Shown here: piece by piece, positions 1 to 12,500 of the stretch
How the letters are laid out: each line of letters begins with the position of its first letter
Position numbering within the stretch: the first letter of the stretch is position 1
NCBI GenBank assembly: GCA_025642075.2
Contig: JAODUO010000950.1
Location: forward strand, 81,001-145,000
From: Ridgeia piscesae
Lineage: Eukaryota; Annelida; Polychaeta; Sabellida; Siboglinidae
Length of the DNA stretch: 64,000 nucleotides
Direction: 5' to 3'
Notes under the pieces: model-generated
Told to the model about the DNA's origin: nothing
The model's database searches: none
The model's input: the letters and a program-made list of their open reading frames with translations, nothing else
Position numbers and translations under genes: made by a program

Positions 1-500
1 AATGTGACGCCATCTAGTGAGACATCCGGGGCACTACTCATAGGTGTGTAGGGGCGATTTGATGAGGTGAACTGTGAGAAAATGTGACATTTTAATAATT
101 AACTCACAGCAGTAACAATTTGCAGCAACAACAATTCACTAACCACAGACTTTGCTGCTTGTCTGTTAGATAACAATAATGTTAAGGTAGAGTTAACTAA
201 CATAGAAATGGTTGGAGTGGATAGTTCAGTTATATGTTCTCTCATACAAATGCATTCCACAATAACTTGTGTTACTAACATCTGTACAGTGTGTTCTTAT
301 AACCTTAATGCCATTTTAATTAAAATTTTGTGTCAAAAATGCACAACAAATAAAAGCGTAACGCAAATTTTAAGTGTTTCAAGTCAGCCTAAATGCATGA
401 CTGTTTTTGGAGGGGGGTGTTATTTTTTCATACTATATAAGGTAGTATACTGTACTGACTTCAGTGAGGTCTGACAATAGTAATGTTGCCATGGTTACAG

Positions 501-559
501 GTCACAGTGATGTATACTTTGTGGCTGACCAAGACATCATGGACGCCAGTCACACACAG
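501..559 (+). CDS. LYST: LYST exon 1 of window (PH-like domain, beta strands)
   Basis: Acceptor ttacag|gt and donor cacag|gtcagt. It reads [20 protein letters not shown], entering in phase 1 and leaving in phase 0, which matches the next exon. The HxDVYFVAD segment looks like the TxxxxYFV strand that opens PH-BEACH domains. This is the weakest exon in the gene because it is short, so the 5' boundary rests mainly on phase agreement. Confidence 0.7.
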
Positions 560-3500
560 GTCAGTGACCTTGTTCCCAGGTCCAGAAATGGAAGTTGTTA
601 CTTTTTTATTAAGTTGGCATCTGGCCAGTTTGTCTTTGTTCACGATACCGTGATTTATAAGAACTTAACTTTACCTACACTAGAAATGTGTGATAAACTA
701 ATAATCGTTTATAAAATGGGTAATTCCGTTTCATAACTGATTGTTATCCTATCACATCTTTCTAGATGAGGAAAGAAACATACTAAATTAAAAACATTAC
801 ATTGCTGAAATGTAAAGTGAAATATATCATATAATTGTTGTAGCTATTATGATTATCATACACAGCATATTTACATGGTGTATATGTGTATGTGTTTTGC
901 TATATGTGATATTCACAATGATTGAATTAAATGTTTCAACGTCGAGTGACTCTCAATAAAGTAAATATGTTAATGAAATATATAATTAAATTAATTGAAT
1001 ATAAAACTTGTCAATACAACAAAAATAAATAAAATAAAAGGTCCATGTTTCTAAGAAAAATACTTTAAAAATCTATCCTAAAAACGCAGAAAACGTCACA
1101 TTTTAAGTAAGATTGTTATGATGACACTTATAATAGTAATTATAACACTTCCACAGCAGCTGCATCCTTGACAATTGAAGCTCAGATGTGCAACAAACAA
1201 AATCATTTGGCATAATACAAAATGGGGACAGACAAAAGTCGTCATTGGCACATGGAACCGCCGAAAATTTATGTTGGCAAAGCAATTTCAAAGAAATATG
1301 TTTTCAGCGTTTGTTTACAAAAGCTGGCTATAGTTTCGGAAGATTTAATTGTAACACGGAGTTGATTCCAGATTGTTGGCGCAGCTACAGGGAAAGTGCA
1401 TTTGCCAATATTGAGATGTGTTTGATGAGAACCTGATGAGAAATGTGTTTGATGAGAACCTGATGAGAGATGTGTTTGATGAGAACCTCATGAGAGATGT
1501 GTTTGATGAGAACTTGATGAGAGATGTGTTTGATGAGAACTTGATGATAGATGTGTTTGTTGAGAACCTGATGAGCGATGTGTTTTGCAGACCCTGGCGG
1601 ACCACAAGGACCTATTCTTCCTCCAGCTGCCTCAGGATGACATCAAGGAGATCCACAGACGGAGGTATCAGCTCAAGGACAATGCGCTCGAGATCTTCCT
1701 CACCAATGGCAAGACGTGTCTCATCGCCTTCTCGTCCACGCAGGTATATCATCAGTCATACACACTTTAGTTTCGTATGATTTATCTACTGTTATTAGAT
1801 TTGTATTGCAAAGTGTTGAACAGTAATTTTTTTTATGTTTCTTATCAGTCTTTTGTTGTTCTTTTATAATATGGTGTTTTATTTTATTAGGGTAATCTTG
1901 TCGATTGTTGTAGATGGTTGTTGTAGAATTAGTAGGATTTGGACAGTTCAGTGACATTGCCAAAACATGAGTATTACTCATCAGACCTGATGACGCCAGC
2001 TTGTGTAATTATAGAAGTGCTAACTTGACACCAGGTGGCATCACTCATTCTTGTATCCTGTTACTGGAGTTTTTGATAAATATTATATTTGATAGATGGT
2101 ACTGAATATTGACTGTTAACCGGTACGTTTATTCCATTTATTAACAACCATCCTCATCATATTAGAAACCTTTGTTGACAATTACAATGATTACGCAATT
2201 CGTGTACGACCGACATTTTTATGACCAGTGCTTGTGTGTGTTGCCATGCGTCCTTATGAAGAGGCACATTAGGTCATTTGTGAAATACCCATCACTGACA
2301 TGTCAGATGTAATGATTGGTTTTTGTGGCACTTATCAAAACGAAAGTGAAAGGGATAAGGCATTTGGAGGGGAACGGGTAGAAGTTTTCTAAATATTGAA
2401 CATATAGGAAAATGTTGATAAAACGTGTTTTTCTTAGTTAAGAAAGATCGACGAACATGAAGTAAACATCAGTGAATGAACAGTGTAGAATCGATATCAG
2501 AATGTGTTCATTCTCACAGATCAATATTTCTGAATGGAACAGGTTGTCTGTTGATTGTGTGTCACATGAATACATTTGACAACAAAGTCAACATAAACAA
2601 AAGAGGGCAGGAATACACATTAATTAAAACAGATTACACTGTTGATAACCCAAATGTTTCCTTGTCCACTTGCCATCTGGAATTAATTCTCTTGATGGCA
2701 ATCTTTGTTAAAAAAATATGTGAAACAAATGGCAACTCTTACAACTAACATAGTGCATGTCACCTACCAGCTTCCACCTCCCAGATCCCTGATTTCTGTT
2801 TCTCCCCCACTAGGACAGGGATGAGCTACATTCCCAGCTGGTTGCCCTGAGACTGCCCAATGTGATTGAGACAGAGAATCTCACGGCCGTGCAGCAATAC
2901 TGGCTCAACGGCCGCATCACTAACTTCGAGTACCTCAGCTACCTCAACAAGATGGCGGGGCGGTCCTTCAACGACCTCATGCAGTACCCAGTGCTTCCCT
3001 TCATCCTCGCGAAATACACCGGCAACACACTTGACCTCGATGACTCTCACTCCTACAGGTTCGTGTCATCAACTACAATGTGTCCTGTTCTGATTGGCTT
3101 AAAAGATCTGGGGACCATTTCGCTATAATTCTTCTTCTTCCTTGCTTTTTCCCACTAGGTGGGGTCAGCAGCCTGAATTCTTGACCTCCAGAATTTTCTC
3201 TCATGGGCATCCATCCTCTGGGGTGATCCACAGTTCCTGCATGTCCCTTCCGACACAATCCATCCATCTCCCTCTTGGTCGGCTTCTTGGTCTTTTTCCT
3301 GGTATTATCATGTCCACAACTGCTCTCACTTCGTTGTTCTCTTCCATTTTCTGCATGTGTCCATACCAGCGTAGCCTCATTTCTCTGACTTTCTCTTGTA
3401 TGCTAGTCACTCCTAGCTCCTTTCTGATGTCCACACTGTTTACTTTGTCTCTCAGTGTTACACCTTTAATTCTTCTCAACATCCTCATCTCTGTTTTCTC

Positions 3501-6390
3501 AATAAGTTAAAGAGCTCTTAAGGGAAAATGTATCATTAAACAAAATCAGTTGTTAAAATAAATGAGTTTTTTCTAAATGCAAATGTCAATTGGCGTATTA
3601 CCAAGGACAGTATTTCTATGATACACCATTGACTGACAATGTTCAGCTGGTGCATAAGGTGTTGACAGTTGACAGGTATTCAAGGTTGCTGTTAAGGATC
3701 AAAATTGATTTTAATGTGCAAACTTGGGTTGAAGAGCTCTTAACAACATTAATGAAATGGTCCCCTGTAGGCGATTTTATTAACATTTATATCAGGTTTT
3801 ATGCCTGGTTTTGATGTTTAAATTCACTATTCTTCTAATAGTGATCTTGTGTGTCACGAAGATAGTGTCTTTGGTTTTACATGGTGAACAGTCCTCAGAA
3901 ATGTTTGACCTAACAAGAGGTTTTGTTTGTACTTCAAAGGTTTTGTACCTCAATATAGCACTTACGTCTACACTACGTAGTAATTATCTCAAAAACCATA
4001 AATATCTTGGCTGCATGACAGTGTAAACCACAAGATGTTTTTATGTAATATGTTTATTTTACGTCATGACATGTTACAAATTGATTGATATTATTTAACT
4101 CAATGTAGCATTTCGTCAAAGTAACAGTTGCCAACAGATTTACCATGGAAGATCACCACATTATGTAAGAAAATCAAGTATGCAATCATGTTGAAATTGT
4201 CAACAACAGGTCTTTGTCAAAATAACTGACTTTGGTGTATTGTAAAAAACAGGCAAATAATATTTAATTGCCCTGATTAGCATAGATCATTTGTATATTA
4301 ACTGTGTGATTAATAACTCTTTCAGGAACCTGGCAAAGCCCATCTCTGTGCAAGACAAATCGACAGAACAGAAGCACATTGATAAATACAAGGTGAATGC
4401 AGTTTTATTCTGTTATTTCTACATAACATTTCAATTGATTTTCATCATAAGAGTTGTTAAATTAATTCTGTAACATTAGAAGTCAATATCGCAAATTTCA
4501 AAAAGCATTGCTAATTTGATAAAAAAAAGGTTTGGTACCTGTGTAGTAATATTTAGGCTATGCACTATGACTACCTGAGAAAGTAATCTCAAACATTATC
4601 CATTTAATTATTATTTCATTATCAATTAAGTAAAAAAATTTCCCTCCTCCAACAATTTAAAATTATCATGTAACTTTTAAGCATAATAATTTTTATATTC
4701 TCATAAAATGCATAATTTTGTGCATGTCACTGAATTCTTCACATCTAATGGATTTATCCAGATTTACAAAGTGACACAACATTAATGTTCTTTCAGTCCT
4801 ACCAATGTGCAGGCAGTGTGCAATGTACCTCTTTATCATTAACTCACCCTCTGTGCTCAAATTACCCTACCTGCTCAGCTTACCTTATTGATGATGATTA
4901 ACTCACCCTCAGTGCTCAACTTGCCCCTGTGGTTAACTCACTCCTCTCTACTCAATCTACCACGGTGGTTAATTCACCCCCCATGTTTAATTTACCCACC
5001 TGTAACTAACTCTCTCCTCTCGGCACCCTTTATGCTAAAGTTATCCTGTGGGTGATCTCACACTCTGAACTCACTCTCTTAACCCTTATGATTACCCCAC
5101 CCCTCTATGCTCATCTTACCCTGTCATTAACCCCCCCCGTGTGTGTCCAGTACTTGGAGCGAGAGAAGTTGAAGCCGGACAGTGTGGGTGACCTGGCAGA
5201 GAACCGCCCCGCGCCCTACCACTACGGGTCCCACTACTCCAACAGTGGCACAGTGCTACACTTCCTGGTCCGTCTACCGCCCTTCACACAGATGTTCCTG
5301 CACTACCAAGGTCAGTCTGGGGTCATCACCCCCTACACTCTCCCCCACTCCCCAGGTGGACACCTGTGAGACCATTCCGCTGAGATAAGGAGTGTTTTAA
5401 GGAAAATCTCTAGGACCGTTCCACTAAGGAGCTTTTAATAAGAAAAATCCATCATTAACTAGAATATGTGGTTATTAAAGGTGTTTTTTAAATTAATAAA
5501 AATGATGATGTGGTGTCACTGAGGACACTATTTCTGTGACACACCTCTGAGAGTTGAGCTTATGAACTCATGCGAAATGAAACAGTTTCTTGTTGCTGAG
5601 TGTTGAGTAAACACACACAGTTTATCATCGGTGATAATGTATTGGTGATGATAATATTTTAGCACTGAACTGAGTAGTGTTATTTGCCACATAATGTAGC
5701 AAAAATAGTGATGTTTTAGATGATATTGGCATTATTAGTCTCTGTGGAGCAGATAACGTTTACTCTCGGTGGCCATTAGTTGTAACTACTGTAATATTTT
5801 TTACAATATTTATTATATTATATTTCTCTTGTCCTCTCTAATGAGCAGCAGGGATGTATTAAATGGGACTTGAATTGAAGACAACTAGTTAGCCAAACCA
5901 GTTGCTGGCAAAGCTAGTTAAATATGATGTTGACTGGTGTACTATTCATAAAACTAGTGGTCAGTAAGAATATACTTGACTGGACATTGCAGACAACCAG
6001 TTTGACCTGCCAGACAGAACATTCCACTCCATGGAGACGTCCTGGAGATTGGCCAGCTTCAAGGAACTTATCCCAGAATTCTTCTTCCTGCCTGACTTCC
6101 TGTGCAACAATGAAGGTAAGATAATAGATCAGTTACATTTGTATTACTGATTCATCATGCTTTAGTTTGTTTGAAACAGACACAGGAAATTATTGGTTGG
6201 TAAAAATTGTTGATGAAGGTTTGCAAGTATCTATATTTGCATCATTTGGCAAACGTCACTAAGCATTCGCTGCATTTGTTTTAGGTAATACTGGCATATT
6301 GAATTAATTTAATCGAATAAATTAACTATTGGGGTTTTGTATAGAGAATTTGTATTCAGTTAACTATGTTTTATATATATATATATATAA

Positions 6391-6431
<41 letters not shown>

Positions 6432-6462
6432 TATATATATATATATATACATCAGACTTAAA

Positions 6463-6511
<49 letters not shown>

Positions 6512-9500
6512 ATATATGTTTTTAAGACTATTAATTTCGATCGGATCATTAGTTCCGCATTTAGACAAGTATTAACTATTTATTTTTAGAAAAACAATAC
6601 ATTTTTACTGAACAGTGGATGCTGTTTTTATTTTGAAATATATTTTAGTAATTTTTTTAGGAACAACATTTCAAAGAAATAATTTTTACCTGCCAAACAA
6701 AATACATATTTTCTTGTAGTTCTCATGCATTGTCAATGCTAATTTATATAGTAATAATTTTATTTAATGTTCCTGTGAAACTGAAAGAAATGATACATGA
6801 TCATAAAAAGAAAGTTTGTATACACAGTACACAGGAGCAGCAGAGATGTATGGAGAGAGATCTATTTCAGGGTTCAATCTTGGTGTCCGTCAGTCTGGCC
6901 ACCCAGTGTCAGATGTCACCCTGCCGCCGTGGTGTCACGGTGATGCCCGGCGGTTTGTCCTCATCCACCGACAGGCCCTGGAGTCTGACTACGTGTCAGC
7001 CAACATTAGTGCCTGGATAGACCTCATCTTTGGCTTCAAGCAGACGGGACGGGCAGCCATTGATGCCATCAATGTCTTCCATCCTGCAGTAAGCTGAACA
7101 TACTTTATTGTTGTGCTAAATATTGCCACTGATGTTACATGAAATATGATGTGATGTTGTTAGAGTGCAAAGTGTTGAAGGACATGATTGGTCCAGGGTT
7201 GTGTTGAGGAACATGATTGGTCCAGGGTTGTGTTGAAGAACATGATTGGTCCAGGGTTGTGTTGAGGAACATGATTGGTCCAGGGTTGTGTTGAAGGACA
7301 TGATTGGTCCAGGGTTGTGTTGAGGAACATGATTGGTCCAGGGTTGTGTTGAAGAACATGATTGGTCCAGGGTTGTGTTGAGGAACATGATTGGTCCAGG
7401 GTTGTGTGGGAACGTGCTGTAAGAGGAAATATAAACATCTAGTTCATCATAAACTATTATTATAATATTACATGCCAACATTTTGGATGCAACTGTAATT
7501 ATATAGCTAAATTGTATGGACAAGAAAGCATATAAAATAGCTTTGTAGCTGCCCTGGAATGTGTTATCACATCTGTTGTTATTCTGTATGCGCCAAAGGA
7601 AAGCCAGTCTGGAAGATAAACGTTTGTTTCAGACATACTTTGGCATTGACGTTGACAGCATAGCTGACCCCGTTGGGAGGAATGCCACCCGCACCATGAT
7701 CAAGACGTATGGACAGACTCCCAAACAACTCTTCCGTCACGTCCACCCCTCTCCCCATGTCTCAGGCAGGGAAGGTGGACTGAGGGGATATGCCAAGAGC
7801 CAGGTAGGGGATTCATGTACAGATTTGTACAGAAACGTCTGATGGAATTAGGAAAATAATCTATATAAATTTCATTGTTATTTGTTATGTTTTTCTGGGA
7901 TTTAGGAAAATGTTAGTCAATGAAATATAACAACAAAAATATGCAACACTGGTATAACTGGAACAGCATGCAGGTAAAATATAAAATGATAAATCTTCAA
8001 TATTTTGTACATATGAATAACTTGTAAGTTGTTTTAATTTTTTCTCCTAAATATGTACCACTTTGGTGCTGCTGCTTGCAATAAACCTGACCGTTTCCTA
8101 TTGCAGCTACAGCCCCTGAGGAACATTTCGGGGTTGAAGTGGGGTAACTACGTGGGGTCCCCCGACTGGCCGGACCCCGTGTTGTCGTGGTTGCAGCCCC
8201 ATGGATCCGCAGTCTCCTCCCTCGTCGCCCTGCCCACTGGCGAAGTGTTCGGGCTCGGCCCAAACAGCTGTCTCATTGTGATGTACAGCAAGGAGAAAGG
8301 TCTGTCTTGTCAGTTACACTACACTGGCCAATGTTTTAGTTAAATTCTGGAGAATTGGACCCTGAAATGGCTCACCAGTACTCTCCAGCTACACACCCTG
8401 CCATAGACTTGCAATGACCCCCCCACCCTCCTCCCAGGACCTCAACCAGACATCCCGGTGTACACAGATGGATTTCCTTGTTTTCCGAGAATTCAAATTT
8501 CATAACAAACCCACGAAACTCCCAGAAAATTGTTGACTGAAATCACTGACTTTTGTGTAAGTTTACCCTCGATAAGTTAAGGAATTTACGAAAGAACCAA
8601 CAAATGCAACCTCGTCCCTACCTCGCCAGGAATTAAGGGGAAGAAGGATATGCATGTTGAGACATTGATATCATGTTTACAGCAGTTGCTGTTTGTCTGT
8701 CAGAATGACAGTCTAGCAAACTAAATTAATAGTAATAATGATAAATAAGTAACATCTACAGGCGCCAGTCTGAATCTGACCCCAGTGGCACAGCAAGACC
8801 AAACACATCCAGCGTGCAGTTTGTGAAGTTTAAAGCGACATGATCAGTTTGTGGCTTTTTATTTCAAAATCATGTTAATCAGTATAAGTTATAACTATTG
8901 TACTGTCCTGACCGCCAATAAATGTTTTATCAAAACAGAACTGACTTCGTAATGTTAAACATCGAATGTTTATAAGATTCCCGATGCTGTCACTCAAATC
9001 GCCGCGAGTGACATCCGCCCTTTGACCTTTACCAACTAGGAGCCATGCACCTGGCTGGGTGTGGCGTTAGTGGCGTCAACTTGTGTTCACGTGATACTGC
9101 ATCGCGTGATCATGCATTTCCTTCTGGGCTTTTAGCCACGCCTACAACGGTTTCGAAAACGCCTCGTGGTCGATGTGTACACAGAGTTAAGCGCCCTTAC
9201 TGCTGTCTATTTTCAAGCCCCTAAATAGTACATGAAAATCATATATTTTGACTGTCTTTACGCTATAATAGGTATAAAATATACCATATAACATGATTTT
9301 GCAATAATAATTAAAAGCCACGAATGGACCGTGTCACTTTAAAATATATAATAGCTACCTGTGTGGTGTTGGAAAGAAGTCTTGACAGTGACGCCTCTGT
9401 GCTCTGTGCAGGTGTCACAGCCATGAGGACAGTGGACGTCCTCTGGGCAGCCATTGTCAGTTGGGGACACGCTGACAGCATCATCCGCCTGAGGAACAGG

Positions 9501-12500
9501 AAAGACCTGCCAGCCGTCAACTTCCTGCACTGTCGCACGAACGAACAGGTACAGAAATGTCAACTGTTGTGTTGTCACAAATCATGTCGTTTAATGAGAT
9601 AAGATTGTTCTTGTTAGATGTGTTGTCGTCAGAAATGTCCCCGTTGCTTCATCAAAATCTTTTGCATCGTTCTTCATAGCACAAGTTTTTTACAGTCGTG
9701 TCACATTTACTTGCAATGTTTTGACTGCTTCGTGTCGGTGTTATCAGCTGCTGCTAGATGGCAGGTCAGTTGTTATTGTGCACAGGTTGTGTAAAAAAAA
9801 AAAAACCCATTACAATCGAGAGTATAAAAATAAAAAAAATAAAAAGATTAATATGTTACAACCACAGGTTTGATGTGGGTGTCTTTATCGTGAAAATATG
9901 ACCGCGCCTCCAAATGGAGTTTATCTAGATTTATGGTGCTTTATATAGCATTATTATTATTGTTAATGTCGCTGAAAAAACAACACAAGACAAATTATAT
10001 GGCATTCATAGGGACATTTATTTCTCTGGCCTAGCGAATGTTGAGTAAACGAATGAAAGTGAAACATGATGTCTCTAATCTGTCATTGTTATCATTACTC
10101 TGTCTGCCGCCAGGTGACGTGCTGTGCGTCCGTCCCAGACTGTCGTCTGCTCTTCTTTGCTGACACTACCGGGGTCATCTCAGTGTTCAAGACCAAGTTC
10201 AACCCCTCCAAGGTAGGGCCTTATCTCCAAGATAAACCCTCATTTACCTAACTCAACCCCTCCAATTTAGGCTCTCAGTTATGAAGCCCAGTATTGCCAA
10301 GATTGTACCAAGTTCAACCCCTCCAAGGTAGGGCCTTGGTTACCATGTCCAGTATCTACAAGATAAACCCTCATTTATCTAGCTCAACCTCTCCAATTTA
10401 GGCTCTCAGTTATGAAGCCCAGTATTGCCAAGATTGTACCAAGTTCAGCCCCTCCAAGGTCATTACATCAAAGGTTCTGCTGTTCCAAGAACTTGACTTG
10501 AACGCTTCTATTGCATATGTCTGTTTATGTGAAGGTGCCATCATGTTAATGTTATCTTCACTATACTAACAAGAACAAAACATCAGGATGGTAACATTAT
10601 GGTGAAGCTGGTGTATTCATATTGCTGCTGTTGCTGCATCATCACTGATAGAATATGTCTGGGTAATTTTGAAATGGCAATAAACAAGTTGTTTCTGAAG
10701 TAGCCAGTGAATACCTGCAAAGTATGTGTAGAAACACATGTGTAGTATCACCACTCTATGTCGTATCCAGCTGGTTGTGTTATTACTGCCAGGTATAGTT
10801 AATTATTATTCGTTGGTCCCAGGCATTAGTGGTCACACTTACGGGGACAACTGCCAAGGGAGAGGGACGGAAAAGAGGAAAAGGGGATAGGGAAAGGGAG
10901 GGAAGGAGAGAGGGAGATATGAGAGCAAGGAGGGAGACAGAAGAGGAAGGAATAGAGGGAAGGATGGAGTGAAGATAGGCAGGAGAGGGATGAATGGAGG
11001 GAGAGAGGGAACAGAGGGGGAGACAGGAGAGGGAGGGATGGCGGGAGGGATGAAGGGAGATAGACAAGAGAGGAGGAATGGTAGAAATGATGCAGAGGGG
11101 GAGGAAGGGGGGAAAGGAGAGGGATGGATGGAGGGAAGAAGGAAGGGAGTAGGTAGGAGGAAGTGGAATGATGAGAGTGAGAAGGGTGAGAGACAGGAGA
11201 TGGAGAGAGGGAGGGTGAGAGACAGGATATGGAGAGAGGGAGGGTGAGAGACAGGAGATGGAGAGAGGGAGGGTGAGAGACAGGATATGGAGAGAGGGAG
11301 GGTGAGAGACAGGAGATGGAGAGAGGGAGGGTGAGAGACAGGAGATGGAGAGAGGGACAGTGAGAGACAGGAGACAGAGAGAGGGAGGGTGAGAGACAGG
11401 AGATGGAGAGAGGGACAGTGAGAGACAGGATATGGAGAGAGGGACAGTGAGAGACAGGAGACGGAGAGAGGGACAGTGAGAGACAGGAGACGGAGAGAGG
11501 GATAGTGAGAGACAGGATATGGAGAGAGGGAGGGGGTGAGACAGGAGATGGAGAGAGGGAGGGTGAGAGACAGGAGATGGAGAGAGGGAGGGGGTGAGAC
11601 AGGAGATGGAGAGAGGGAGGGTGAGAGACAGGAGACGGAGAGAGGGAGGGTGAGAGACAGGAGATGGAGAGAGGGACAGTGAGAGACAGGAGATGGAGAG
11701 AGGGAGGGTGAGAGACAGGAGATGGAGAGAGGGGGGACAGACAGGAGACGGAGAGAGTGAGGGTGAGAGACAGGAGATGGAGAGAGGGAGGGTGAGAGAC
11801 AGGAGATGGAGAGAGGGAGGTAGAGAGACAGGAGATGGAGAGAGGGAAAGTGAGAGACAGGAGATGGAGAGAGTGAGGGTGAGAGACAGGAGATGGAGAG
11901 AGGGAAAGTGAGAGACAGGAGATGGAGAGAGGGAGGGTGAGAGACAGGAGATGGAGAGAGGGAGGGTGAGAGACAGGAGATGGAGAGAGGGACAGTGAGA
12001 GACAGGAGATGGAGAGAGGGAGGGTGAGAGACAGGAGATGGAGAGAGGGAGGGTGAGAGACAGGAGATGGAGAGAGGGGGGGAAAGACAGAGATGGAGAG
12101 AGTGAGGGTGAGAGACAGGAGATGGAGAGAGGGAGGGTGAGAGACAGGAGATGGAGAGAGGGAGGGTGAGATACAGGAGACGCAGAGAGTGAGGGTGAGA
12201 GACAGGAGATGGAGAGAGGGAGGGTGAGAGACAGGAGATGGAGAGAGGGAAAGGTGAGAGACAGGAGATGGAGAGAGGGAGGGTGAGAGACAGGAGATGG
12301 AGAGAGGGAGGTAGAGAGACAGGAGACGGAGAGAGGGAGGGAGAGAGACAGGAGATGGAGAGAGGGAGGGTGAGAGACAGGAGATGGAGAGAGGAAGGGT
12401 GAGAGACAGGAGATGGAGAAAGGGAGGGTGAGAGACAGGAGATGGAGAGAGGGACAGTGAGAGACAGGAGATGGAGAGAGGGAAAGTGAGAGACAGGAGA

